Below are positions 51,946-59,539 of a DNA stretch of 64,000 bases, piece after piece. This stretch comes from Streptomyces sp. NBC_00250. Its GTDB lineage: Bacteria > Actinomycetota > Actinomycetes > Streptomycetales > Streptomycetaceae. Within the stretch, counting starts at the first letter, position 1, and each line of letters opens with the position of its first letter. A model generated the notes under the pieces. The model did no database searches and was not told where the DNA came from. It saw only the letters and a program-made list of their open reading frames with translations. The stretch lies in contig NZ_CP108088.1 in NCBI RefSeq assembly GCF_036192275.1, positions 4,279,501 to 4,343,500 of the forward strand, read 5' to 3'. Made by a program: the position numbers and the translations under genes.

Positions 51946-53265
51946 ATGCCCGTATCCGTACCGCGTCAGAGAAACGTCTCTGCCGTTGCGGGACCCGGCG
52001 ACGTCGCCACTACGGACGCCACCGCCATGGACGCCACCGCTATGACAGGCACAGTCACAGGCACCGATCGCACCGATCTCACTCTCCTGGTCGTCGAGGA
52101 CGACCCGGCGGGTGCCCTCGCCGTACCCGAACTGCTCGACGCCGCCGGCACCCGGGTCCGCATCCGTACCGCCCGCAACCTCACCGAGGCCGAGCGGCTC
52201 CTCACCGACGATGTCCACTGCGTCCTCGTCGACCTGTCCCTGCCCGGCCCCCGCGCCGCCGCCGGAGACGACCCGCTCGCCCCGCTCCGGCACATCCTGC
52301 GCCTCGCCCCGCGCCACGCCGTCCTCGCCCTCGCGGCCTCCGCCGACGCGGAGCTGGCGGCCGAGGCGGTGCGCGTCGGCGCCCAGGACCACCTCTTCCG
52401 CGAGGAACTCGACGGGCGGCTGCTCAGCCGCGCCATCCGGTACGCGGTCGAGCGCAAGCGGGCCGATGCGGTCCAGGTGAAACTGGCCGAGTCCCGCCTC
52501 CGGGCCCAGGAGAACGCCCGTCTGGAGCGCGGCCTGCTCCCCACGCCGCTCCTGGAGGGCTCCGACCTGCGGTTCGCGGCCCACTACCGGCCCGGCCGCG
52601 AGCGCGCGCTGCTCGGCGGCGACTTCTACGACGTGGTCCGTACGCCCGACGGCACCGTCCACGCGATGATCGGCGACGTGTGCGGACACGGCCCCGACGA
52701 GGCCGCGCTCGGTGTCGAGCTGCGGATCGCGTGGCGGGCCCTGACCTTCGCGGGCCTGTGCGGGGACGAGCTGCTCTCCACCATGCAGCAGGTCCTGGAG
52801 CACGAGCGGGAGAGCGAGGAGATCTTCGCGACCCTCTGCACCGTCGACATCGCGCCCGACGGGCGCCGCGCGGGCCTGTGCCTGGCCGGACACCCCTCGC
52901 CGCTGATCGCCCGGCAGGGGCGGGCGGCCAGGCTGCTGCCGTACGAGGACGGCGGCCCGGCCCTGGGCCTGCTGACGCGCGCCCGCTGGCCGCGCCGGCA
53001 GGTCGAGCTCGGCGGGGCGTGGAGCCTGCTCATGTACACCGACGGTCTGATCGAGGGGCGCTCGGCCGGACCCGGCTCGCCGCGGCTGGGCCAGGACGGA
53101 ATGGTCGGGATGATCAACCGGCAGCTGGCGTCGGGCCTGCGGGGCGAGGAGCTCCTGGAGGCGGCGGTGACGGAGGTCCGGTCCCTGAACGGCGGCGAGC
53201 TGACGGACGACGTCGCGGTCCTGGCCCTGGAAAGGGACCGGGAAAGGGGCAGGACCCGGGGATGA
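51946..53265 (+). CDS. Response regulator with SpoIIE-type PP2C phosphatase output
   Basis: This 439-residue protein has a receiver domain (LTLLVVEDDPAGALAVPELL, phosphoacceptor Asp in VHCVLVDLSLPGP), a coiled linker (VERKRADAVQVKLAESRLRA) and a SpoIIE/RsbU PP2C domain (LLGGDFYDVVRTPDGTVHAM, IGDVCGHGPDEAA, LTDDVAVLALE) with metal-binding Asp residues. It should dephosphorylate an anti-sigma factor antagonist when activated by its kinase. The ATG at 51946 follows GGGAGGGAAGGA. No kinase or antagonist gene is next to it. Confidence 0.9.
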   Translation: MPVSVPRQRNVSAVAGPGDVATTDATAMDATAMTGTVTGTDRTDLTLLVVEDDPAGALAVPELLDAAGTRVRIRTARNLTEAERLLTDDVHCVLVDLSLPGPRAAAGDDPLAPLRHILRLAPRHAVLALAASADAELAAEAVRVGAQDHLFREELDGRLLSRAIRYAVERKRADAVQVKLAESRLRAQENARLERGLLPTPLLEGSDLRFAAHYRPGRERALLGGDFYDVVRTPDGTVHAMIGDVCGHGPDEAALGVELRIAWRALTFAGLCGDELLSTMQQVLEHERESEEIFATLCTVDIAPDGRRAGLCLAGHPSPLIARQGRAARLLPYEDGGPALGLLTRARWPRRQVELGGAWSLLMYTDGLIEGRSAGPGSPRLGQDGMVGMINRQLASGLRGEELLEAAVTEVRSLNGGELTDDVAVLALERDRERGRTRG

Positions 53266-53328
53266 CCCCGGGCCCTGACGTCACTTCTCGCGGTTACCGG
53301 CCTCAAGCCTGTCGGCCTCAGGGCTGTC

Positions 53329-53388
53329 GGTCTTACGACTGCCGGTCCGACAGCTACCGGTCTTACGGCTGCCGGTCCGACAGCTACC
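53329..53388. repeat. 30-bp tandem repeat carrying the DUF2516 gene stop codon
   Basis: Two near-identical 30-bp units (53329-53358 and 53359-53388) each contain CTA, the minus-strand TAG. The true stop is 53384-53386 and the copy is 53354-53356. Shorter decayed copies (GCCTGTCGGCC) extend to about 53300. Confidence 0.9.
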
Positions 53389-53737
53389 GGCCGCCGTTGT
53401 AGGGACCGTACGGTCCGTCGCTGCTGGAGCCGCCGCCCCGGCGCCCGCCCCCGCCGCCCGAGACCTGCTGGAGCGCCGGGCGGACGTCCACCATGAAGAC
53501 GATGGCGGCGATCACGCCCGCGATCTGCAGGAACAGCATCGGGAAGATCAGGTTCAGGGCGAGGTTGATGCCCAGGATGATCAGCCAGAACTTCTTCGTC
53601 TGCTTCTCGGCGGCGCGATACGCGTCCTCGCGCGCCATGGCGGCGAAGGCGAGCGCGGCGACGGCGAAGCCGGTGAAGATCAGGAACATCACCAGGGAGA
53701 GGAGGGAGTCGAATCCGTCGCGCAACATGCTGAGCAC
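53384..53737 (-). CDS. DUF2516-family membrane protein
   Basis: This 117-residue protein has two or three membrane helices (LLSLVMFLIFTGFAVAALAF; FWLIILGINLALNLIFPMLF; IAGVIAAIVFMVDV) and a Gly/Arg/Ser-rich tail. The family is actinobacterial with no known function and is typically near the HbhA-like gene, as here. The start is GTG 53737 or the ATG three codons on. Its stop is repeated downstream. Confidence 0.85.
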   Translation of the reverse strand: MLSMLRDGFDSLLSLVMFLIFTGFAVAALAFAAMAREDAYRAAEKQTKKFWLIILGINLALNLIFPMLFLQIAGVIAAIVFMVDVRPALQQVSGGGGGRRGGGSSSDGPYGPYNGGR

Positions 53738-53817
53738 CGCCTAGGGAAGAGGGGAAGAGCGCCTCGCGGTCAAGGTACCCGGTTCAACGCACCAGGTACC
53801 CGTATTGGTGCCCGGCC

Positions 53818-54396
53818 CTACTCCTTCTCGGCGGCGACTGCCGCCTTCTTGGCGGGGGCCTTGCGGACGGTGGTCTTCCTCGCGGGCGCCTTCTTGGCCT
53901 CGGCGGGCTCGGACGCGGCGGACTCGGCGGAGGCCGCCACCGGCTCCTCGGCCTCGGTCTCCTCCGGCTCGACGACGACGGCGATCTCCACGATCTCCTC
54001 GGCGACCTCGCCACGCCAGGCCTTCACGGCCTCCTCGCCGTGGGCGGCGACCTCCTCGTACTTCTCGCGCGCCTTGACGGCGTATTCGGCGGCCACGCCG
54101 ACACCGCGCAGCGCGAGGTCCTGGGCGGTCTCGCCGAGCTTCTTGAGGTCCGTGTCGAGACCGCCGACGACATCGGCGAACTTCGACTGCACGGTGGCCT
54201 GGGCCTCCTTGGCCTGCGCGGTCACCTTCTCCTGCACGGCCTTGGGGTCGGTCTTCCGTACGGCCTCGATGCGGGCGGGCGCCTCGGCGGCGATCTGCTC
54301 GATCAGGCCGGGAACCTTCTTGGCCTGCTGCACGGCGAGGTCGGCGGTGCCGGCGGCGAAGTAGAGAGGGGTACGCAGTTCGTCGATGATGGCCAT
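53818..54396 (-). CDS. HbhA-like heparin-binding hemagglutinin homologue
   Basis: This 192-residue protein has a helical N-terminal coiled coil (LRTPLYFAAGTADLAVQQAK, VQEKVTAQAKEAQATVQSKF) and a C-terminal Lys/Ala/Pro tail (KKAPARKTTVRKAPAKKAA), the HbhA layout. In mycobacteria HbhA binds heparan sulphate and lipid inclusions; in Streptomyces the role is unknown. It starts at ATG 54396. It is between the DUF2516 and XRE genes on the same strand. Confidence 0.8.
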   Translation of the reverse strand: MAIIDELRTPLYFAAGTADLAVQQAKKVPGLIEQIAAEAPARIEAVRKTDPKAVQEKVTAQAKEAQATVQSKFADVVGGLDTDLKKLGETAQDLALRGVGVAAEYAVKAREKYEEVAAHGEEAVKAWRGEVAEEIVEIAVVVEPEETEAEEPVAASAESAASEPAEAKKAPARKTTVRKAPAKKAAVAAEKE

Positions 54397-54442
54397 GCTG
54401 GTGGTCCTCCCGGATGTGACGTACGGACGAGCGAGGGCTGGC

Positions 54443-54895
54443 TCAGCGGCGTTCGGCATCGGGGGCCGCTGCCCCGGCCGCCTCGGCGGCGGCCTCGGCG
54501 GCTCCGCCGGACTTGGCGGCTCCGGCGGCCTCGGCGGCCTCCGCGGCCTCCGCGGCGTTCTCCTTGCGGAAGGAGTCGTAGATCTGGAGCAGCACCTGCT
54601 TCTGCCGCTCGTTGATCGAGGGATCGGCGAGGATGACGGCGCGCGTCTCCAGCTCCTCCCGCTCCTTCTCGTCGAGGATCCCGGCCCGTACGTAGAGCGT
54701 CTCGGCGGAGATCCGCAGCGCCTTCGCGACCTGCTGCAACACCTCGGCGCTGGGCTTGCGCAGCCCACGCTCGATCTGACTCAGGTACGGGTTCGACACC
54801 CCGGCGGCGTCGGCGAGCTGCCGCAGGGACAACTGTGCGGTCCGCCGCTGCTCGCGGAGGTACTCACCGAGATTGCCGACGTTGAGCGATGCCAT
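54443..54895 (-). CDS. XRE-family HTH regulator
   Basis: This 150-residue protein has an XRE HTH near the N-terminus (LGEYLREQRRTAQLSLRQLA, then GVSNPYLSQIERGLRKPSAE) and an Ala/Glu-rich C-terminal tail. The gene begins at ATG 54895 and precedes the HbhA and DUF2516 genes in the same orientation (46 bp gap), forming a three-gene cluster conserved in streptomycetes. It may be a nucleoid or developmental regulator. Confidence 0.85.
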   Translation of the reverse strand: MASLNVGNLGEYLREQRRTAQLSLRQLADAAGVSNPYLSQIERGLRKPSAEVLQQVAKALRISAETLYVRAGILDEKEREELETRAVILADPSINERQKQVLLQIYDSFRKENAAEAAEAAEAAGAAKSGGAAEAAAEAAGAAAPDAERR

Positions 54896-54990
54896 GCTCC
54901 GAACCATGCCAGCGTTTGCTAACTATTGCAAGCAGGTGCTTGCAATAGTCGCCCTCGACTCACGCCCCATGAATGAGAAAACTGGGGATC

Positions 54991-55665
54991 ATGGATGCGA
55001 CAGCGCGGTTCCGGCAGGCGGTCATCGAGTGGGCGGCCGACGGTGCGCAGGCTCCGGCGGCCGCGGCGGCGGCGCGCGAGCTGGCGGCCGGCGCCGAGCT
55101 GCGGACGGCCGTACTGGTCGAAGGGGTCAGCGACGAGGTCGCGCTCGACGCGCTGGCCGCCCGGCACGGCCGCTCCCTCGCCGCGGAGGGCATCGCCGTC
55201 GTCCCGCTCGGAGGAGCGACGAACATCGGCAGATTCGTGCAGCTGCTCGGGCCCCGGGGGCTCGACGTACGGCTGGCCGGTCTGTGCGACGCCGGAGAGG
55301 AAAGCCACTTCGCGCGCGCCCTGGAACGAGCGGGCCTCGGCCACGACCTCGCGCGCGCCGACATGGAGCCGCTCGGCTTCTACGTGTGCGTCGCCGACCT
55401 GGAGGAGGAGCTGATCCGCTCCCTCGGTGCCGAGTCGGTGCAGCGGGTCGTCGACGCCCAGGGCGATCTGCGGGCCTTCCGCATCTTCCAGAAGCAGCCC
55501 GCCCAGCGCGAGCGGAACGTGGACCGACAGCTGCGCCGCTTCATGGGCACCATCAGCGGCCGCAAGAGCCAGTACGCCCGCTCGCTCATCGACGCCCTGG
55601 CCCTCGCCGAGGTGCCCCGCCCGCTGGACCGCCTGCTCGCGCACGTGTCCGCGTCGGCGAGCTGA
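54991..55665 (+). CDS. TOPRIM-domain protein (OLD-nuclease-like, without ATPase)
   Basis: This 224-residue protein has TOPRIM features: TAVLVEGVSDEVALDALAAR with the catalytic Glu, VVPLGGATNIGRFVQLLG and LAGLCDAGEESHFA with the acidic DxGEE. This is the C-terminal nuclease part of OLD-family proteins; the ABC ATPase half is missing. The end (LRRFMGTISGRKSQYARSLI) is Arg-rich. I use the ATG at 54991 after a GGGGA site; one at 54973 is possible. It is divergent from the XRE gene. Confidence 0.75.
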   Translation: MDATARFRQAVIEWAADGAQAPAAAAAARELAAGAELRTAVLVEGVSDEVALDALAARHGRSLAAEGIAVVPLGGATNIGRFVQLLGPRGLDVRLAGLCDAGEESHFARALERAGLGHDLARADMEPLGFYVCVADLEEELIRSLGAESVQRVVDAQGDLRAFRIFQKQPAQRERNVDRQLRRFMGTISGRKSQYARSLIDALALAEVPRPLDRLLAHVSASAS

Positions 55666-55669
55666 GGAC

Positions 55670-55750
55670 CTGCCCCGCCGACCCTGCCCCCGCCCTCCCC
55701 CGCCGACCCTGCCCTCCCCCGCCGACCCCGCGCCCGCCCTCCCCCGCCGT
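55670..55750. repeat. C-rich strand-asymmetric repeat, possible G-quadruplex
   Basis: Several degenerate copies of CGCCGACCCTGCCCTCCCCC lie between the TOPRIM gene and the AraC-type gene. The minus strand has many runs of 3-5 G and can in principle form a G-quadruplex. It lies in the promoter region of the AraC-type gene. Confidence 0.65.
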
Positions 55751-55753
55751 GCC

Positions 55754-56161
55754 ATGCTGGTGAACGTGACCCTGGAGGACCTGGTCCGGCTGCGCCGTGC
55801 GCGGGACGTGATGGACCGCGACTACGCGCTGCCGCTCGACGTGACCGCCCTCGCCTCCGTCGCCCTCATGTCGACCGGGCACTTCGCGCGCAGCTTCCGC
55901 GCCGCCTTCGGCGAGACCCCGTACGGCTACCTCATGACCCGCCGCGTCGAGCGGGCCAAGGCCCTGCTCCGGCGGGGCGACCTGAGCGTCACGGACGTCT
56001 GCTTCGCCGTCGGGTGCACCTCGCTCGGGTCCTTCAGCTCCCGCTTCACCGAGCTGGTCGGCGAGACTCCGTCCGCCTACCGCGCCCGCCGCCACGACGA
56101 CGGCGCCGCGATCCCCGCCTGCGTCGCCAAGGTCCGTACCCGGCCGGTACGAAAGAGTTGA
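55754..56161 (+). CDS. AraC-type HTH regulator, DNA-binding domain only
   Basis: This 135-residue protein consists almost entirely of the AraC double HTH (LDVTALASVALMSTGHFARS, then LSVTDVCFAVGCTSLGSFSS). There is no effector domain. Such short proteins typically regulate a nearby VOC gene, which here starts 64 bp downstream on the same strand. ATG 55754. Confidence 0.85.
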   Translation: MLVNVTLEDLVRLRRARDVMDRDYALPLDVTALASVALMSTGHFARSFRAAFGETPYGYLMTRRVERAKALLRRGDLSVTDVCFAVGCTSLGSFSSRFTELVGETPSAYRARRHDDGAAIPACVAKVRTRPVRKS

Positions 56162-56225
56162 GGGGATCCCCCATCGGTCGGTTCCGGAGAAGCGGAATCT
56201 TGCCGTCCGCCGTAGCTTCGATCTC

Positions 56226-56639
56226 ATGAACGTCAAGCTCTCGCAGTGCTTCATCGCAGTCGACGACCACGACAAGGCCCTCGCCTTCTACCGCGACGCC
56301 CTCGGCCTCGAAGTGCGGAACGACGTCGGTTTCGAGGGGATGCGCTGGGTGACCGTAGGGTCGCCCGCGCAGCCGGACGTGGAGATCGTCCTCGAACCGC
56401 CGCTGGCCGACCCCAACGCCTCCCCCGCCGACCGGCAGGCCGTGGCCGAGCTGCTCGCCAAGGGCATGCTGCGCGGCGTGATCTTCTCCACCGAGGACGT
56501 CGACGCCACCTTCGAGCACATCAGGGCCGCCGGCGGCGAGGTCCTCCAGGAGCCGGTCGACCAGCCGTACGGCGTCCGCGACTGCGCCTTCCGCGACCCG
56601 GCCGGCAACATGCTGCGGTTCACCCAGCCCCGTTCCTGA
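56226..56639 (+). CDS. VOC-family (glyoxalase/bleomycin resistance-like) protein
   Basis: This 137-residue protein has the two-beta-alpha-beta VOC repeats (LSQCFIAVDDHDKALAFYRD, VIFSTEDVDATFEHIRAAGG) and ends DPAGNMLRFTQ, a typical metal-site ending. Substrate unknown. It is downstream of the AraC-type gene, the usual pairing in actinobacteria. Confidence 0.85.
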   Translation: MNVKLSQCFIAVDDHDKALAFYRDALGLEVRNDVGFEGMRWVTVGSPAQPDVEIVLEPPLADPNASPADRQAVAELLAKGMLRGVIFSTEDVDATFEHIRAAGGEVLQEPVDQPYGVRDCAFRDPAGNMLRFTQPRS

Positions 56640-56721
56640 CAGCACCCCGAACCTCCCCGAACCCCCTGTCGGCCTCCGCGGCCCGTGCCACCATGGAACG
56701 AGGCCAACAGGGGGGTTCCAC

Positions 56722-57432
56722 ATGCCGGTTGAGCGGGTCTGGCTTGACGTGCCGTACGCCGAGAAGGACGCGGCCAAGCGCGGCGGGGCCCGTTGGGATC
56801 CCGCCGCCAAGCGGTGGTTCGCGCCCCGGGCCGGCATGGCCGAACTGGCCCGGTGGGCCGCCGCCGCGGCCGTACCCGACCTGCTGCCCGGCGAGGACCG
56901 GGCACTCGGCAGCGGGCTCTTCGTCGACCTCGTCCCGCGCACCTGCTGGTTCACCAACGTCCGGTCCTGCGTGGCCCAGGCCGACTGGGAGCGGCTGCGC
57001 CGGATGATCACCGGCCGCGCCGGACAGCGCTGCGAGGCCTGCGGGGCGGGCGAGGACCGGGCGGCCCGGCGGTGGCTGGAGGCCCACGAGCGGTGGACCT
57101 ACGACACCACCGCCCGCGTCCAGACCCTCCGGCGGCTCATCTGCCTCTGCACCGACTGCCACACCGTCACCCACTTCGGCCTGGCGCAGGTGCGCGGCAT
57201 CGAGGACCAGGCCTTCGCCCACCTGATGAAGGTCACCGGGATGAGCGGACCGCAGGCCCGGGAACACGTCCGCGCCGCCTTCGACGTCTGGCAGGACCGC
57301 TCCCGCTACGACTGGGAGCTGGACCTCGGCATCCTCACCGGGGCGGGGATCACCCTCGCCCCGCCGCCCGGAGCGGGCGACCGTGCCCGGGTCGCCGACG
57401 ACACCCTGCCCCGGCAGCGGCCCCTGCCGTGA
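56722..57432 (+). CDS. DUF5710 domain fused to HNH-like zinc domain
   Basis: This 236-residue protein starts with a DUF5710 domain (VWLDVPYAEKDAAKRGGARW, then DPAAKRWFAPRAG), a short fold also found in TraC-like primases. The middle has RCEACG...EAHERWTYD...LCTDCHTVTHFG, a CxxC/H/CxxCH layout reminiscent of HNH nucleases. The end is helical. The catalytic His is not certain. The ATG at 56722 is the natural start. No clear operon partner. Confidence 0.7.
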   Translation: MPVERVWLDVPYAEKDAAKRGGARWDPAAKRWFAPRAGMAELARWAAAAAVPDLLPGEDRALGSGLFVDLVPRTCWFTNVRSCVAQADWERLRRMITGRAGQRCEACGAGEDRAARRWLEAHERWTYDTTARVQTLRRLICLCTDCHTVTHFGLAQVRGIEDQAFAHLMKVTGMSGPQAREHVRAAFDVWQDRSRYDWELDLGILTGAGITLAPPPGAGDRARVADDTLPRQRPLP

Positions 57433-57468
57433 TCCGGCGGAACGCCCCTGGGCCAGCCCGTCCGCCGT

Positions 57469-58215
57469 TCAGGCACGGCAGCGCAGCATCACCAGCGGCG
57501 GCTTCTCCAGGAGGTCCGCCCAGAAGTCCTCGCCGAACTCACGGACGCCCTCTTCCGACACCTGCAGCGGAACCCACTCCACGTCCTTGAACCCGGCCGC
57601 CCGCAGACACTCCTCGTAGACCTCGCGGCGCGGGATCGTGGAGACGATGCTGATCGGCTCCGGGTCGAGGAGCGCCGTGACCCGCACGCGAGAACCCGCC
57701 TCGGTCTCCTCGCCGGTCGGCTCGCAGCGGAACCCGTACGCGGGCAGGGACGTGCAGTCGAAAGCGTAGTCGGGCCTCTGGGCGAGCACGAAGAACTCGC
57801 CGCCCGGCACCAGGTTCTGGTGGATGCTGCGGCACATCCGCTCGATCCCGGCGATGCCCTCGGCGTAGTTGAGGCACTGCACGCCCAGGGCGATGTCGTA
57901 GCGCCGGTCGAGAAGGGGCAGTTCGGCCACGTCGCCGACCTCGTAGCGCACGCCCAGCGGGTCGCGCTTCTCGATCTCCCGTGCGGCGGCGATCATCTCG
58001 ACGGAGATGTCGACGCCGAAGACGTCCTTGGCGCCGCGCCGCTTGAACTCCCTGCTGTAGAAGCCGGTGCCGCACGCCAGGTCGAGGACCGACGCGCCGC
58101 TCACGTCCCCGACCATGGCGAGGAAGCTCGGCACCTCCCCGTAGCGGATCATCGGCAGGGACTTGAATCCCTCGAACGCCTCGCCGATCCCGTCGTACTG
58201 CTGCTGCCCGCCCAT
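57469..58215 (-). CDS. Class I SAM-dependent methyltransferase
   Basis: This 248-residue protein has the motif I VLDLACGTGFYSREFKRRGA, motif post-I FGVDISVEMIAAAREIE and motif II DIALGVQCLNYA, so is a ubiE/toxoplasma-like methyltransferase of unknown substrate. The ATG at 58215 follows GAGGGGG; the longer frame to 58344 is not coding. It faces the DUF5710 gene. Confidence 0.85.
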   Translation of the reverse strand: MGGQQQYDGIGEAFEGFKSLPMIRYGEVPSFLAMVGDVSGASVLDLACGTGFYSREFKRRGAKDVFGVDISVEMIAAAREIEKRDPLGVRYEVGDVAELPLLDRRYDIALGVQCLNYAEGIAGIERMCRSIHQNLVPGGEFFVLAQRPDYAFDCTSLPAYGFRCEPTGEETEAGSRVRVTALLDPEPISIVSTIPRREVYEECLRAAGFKDVEWVPLQVSEEGVREFGEDFWADLLEKPPLVMLRCRA

Positions 58216-58381
58216 GCGGCGCCCCCTCGTGTGCTTCTTCGTGTGATCCAGAAGTCCTGCGCGCCCGTCGAGTCTGCTCCGACCTGCCCCGTCAGCCGTA
58301 CTGGCGGATGACACGAGAAGTCGGCAGGACGACCCTCGTATCACCCAACACCCGTCAGTGAGGCCTCAGTTGGAGTGGCAC

Positions 58382-58861
58382 TCAGTCCGCCCAGGCGGTG
58401 AGCGCCTCGAAGTCCGCCGCCGCGAGCCCGCGCCGGGCGTCCACCCGGTGGAGCAGCGCCCGGCCCGGGTGGTGGGTGGCCACCCAGTCCCGGTCGGCCG
58501 CGCCGATCTCGTCGTCCACCCAGGCGAACGGCCGCCCGCCGGCCCAGGCCACCAGCGCGGGCGCCTTCCAGTGCACCCCCGCCACCGGATCGGGTCCGTC
58601 CCCGGGCCACCTGACCAGGGGCAGAGCCGGCAGCCCGAGGCGCGGGGCGACCCAGGCGTTCGCATCGTCCTCCCAGGTCGTCGCCCAGACGAGTTCGTAC
58701 GGCAGTGCCGCGAGCCGCGGCCCCTGCGCGGGATCGAGCCGCGCGAGGAGCGGGCTCACGGGCGCGGGCGGCGCGGGCGGGTACGTCGGATACTCCCGGT
58801 CGCCCGCCCCGAAGGGGATCAGCGGGCCGTCGACGTCCAGGAACAGCAGCGGGGTCACCAT
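58382..58861 (-). CDS. HAD-like hydrolase
   Basis: This 159-residue protein begins LLFLDVDGPLIPFG, with nucleophile Asp9 and Asp11 of the HAD motif, and has WATTWEDDANAW and PFAWVDDEIGAADRDWV (motif IV acidic pair). No cap domain is obvious. It is a small phosphatase of unknown substrate. It starts at ATG 58861 and is divergent from the MarR gene. Confidence 0.8.
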   Translation of the reverse strand: MVTPLLFLDVDGPLIPFGAGDREYPTYPPAPPAPVSPLLARLDPAQGPRLAALPYELVWATTWEDDANAWVAPRLGLPALPLVRWPGDGPDPVAGVHWKAPALVAWAGGRPFAWVDDEIGAADRDWVATHHPGRALLHRVDARRGLAAADFEALTAWAD

Positions 58862-58937
58862 GCGTCCATCCTGACCCGAGCCACTCGTCCACTTCTCGAT
58901 AATCCGCGACGGATCGATCCTCGTTACCCTGGCAGGC

Positions 58938-59423
58938 ATGACAGCCATGGCACCCACCCGCACCGAGCCCGACCTCTCCTACCTCCTCGACCACACCAGT
59001 CACGCCTTGCGGACCCGGATGGCCGCCGCGCTCGACGCGATCGGGCTGACCCCCCGGATGCACTGCGTCCTCGTCCACGCCCTGGAGGAGGAGCGCACCC
59101 AGGCGCAGCTCGCGGAGATCGGGGACATGGACAAGACCACCATGGTCGTCACCGTCGACGCCCTGGAGAAGGCCGGACTCGCCGAGCGCCGGCCGTCGAG
59201 CACCGACCGGCGGGCGCGGATCATCGCTGTGACCGAGGCGGGGGCCAAGGTCGCGCGGGAGAGCCAGAAGATCGTCGACGGCGTCCACGAGAGCGCCCTC
59301 ACCTCCCTCCCCGACGACGAGCACGCCGCCCTGCTGCGCGCCCTGAACCTGCTGGTCACCGGCCACCTGGAGACCCCCGTCGAGAGCCCGAGGCCGGCCC
59401 GCCGGGCACGCCAGCGCGGTTAG
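58938..59423 (+). CDS. MarR-family regulator
   Basis: This 161-residue protein has a winged HTH (EERTQAQLAEIGDMDKTTMV, VTVDALEKAGLAERRPSSTD with the DRR wing). Located 117 bp upstream of the DHA2 efflux gene in the same orientation, it is the likely repressor of that pump, released by a toxic ligand. Confidence 0.85.
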   Translation: MTAMAPTRTEPDLSYLLDHTSHALRTRMAAALDAIGLTPRMHCVLVHALEEERTQAQLAEIGDMDKTTMVVTVDALEKAGLAERRPSSTDRRARIIAVTEAGAKVARESQKIVDGVHESALTSLPDDEHAALLRALNLLVTGHLETPVESPRPARRARQRG

Positions 59424-59459
59424 CCCCCGCCCACCCCGCGCGCCCCGCACGCCCCCAAG

Positions 59460-59539
59460 CCGTTCCGTAAAAAATAGTCTGCAACAAAACCTTCTGCTAA
59501 CGTCTCTCCTGTCGGCTCCACCGAACAGGAGTGATCCCC
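59460..59539 (+). promoter_or_regulatory. AT-rich promoter/operator region of the efflux gene
   Basis: An AT-rich stretch at 59467-59500 contains TCTGCAA and TCTGCTA 18 bp apart. It is followed by AGGAG (59527-59531) before the GTG start. This is the expected site for MarR repression. The exact operator cannot be defined. Confidence 0.4.
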
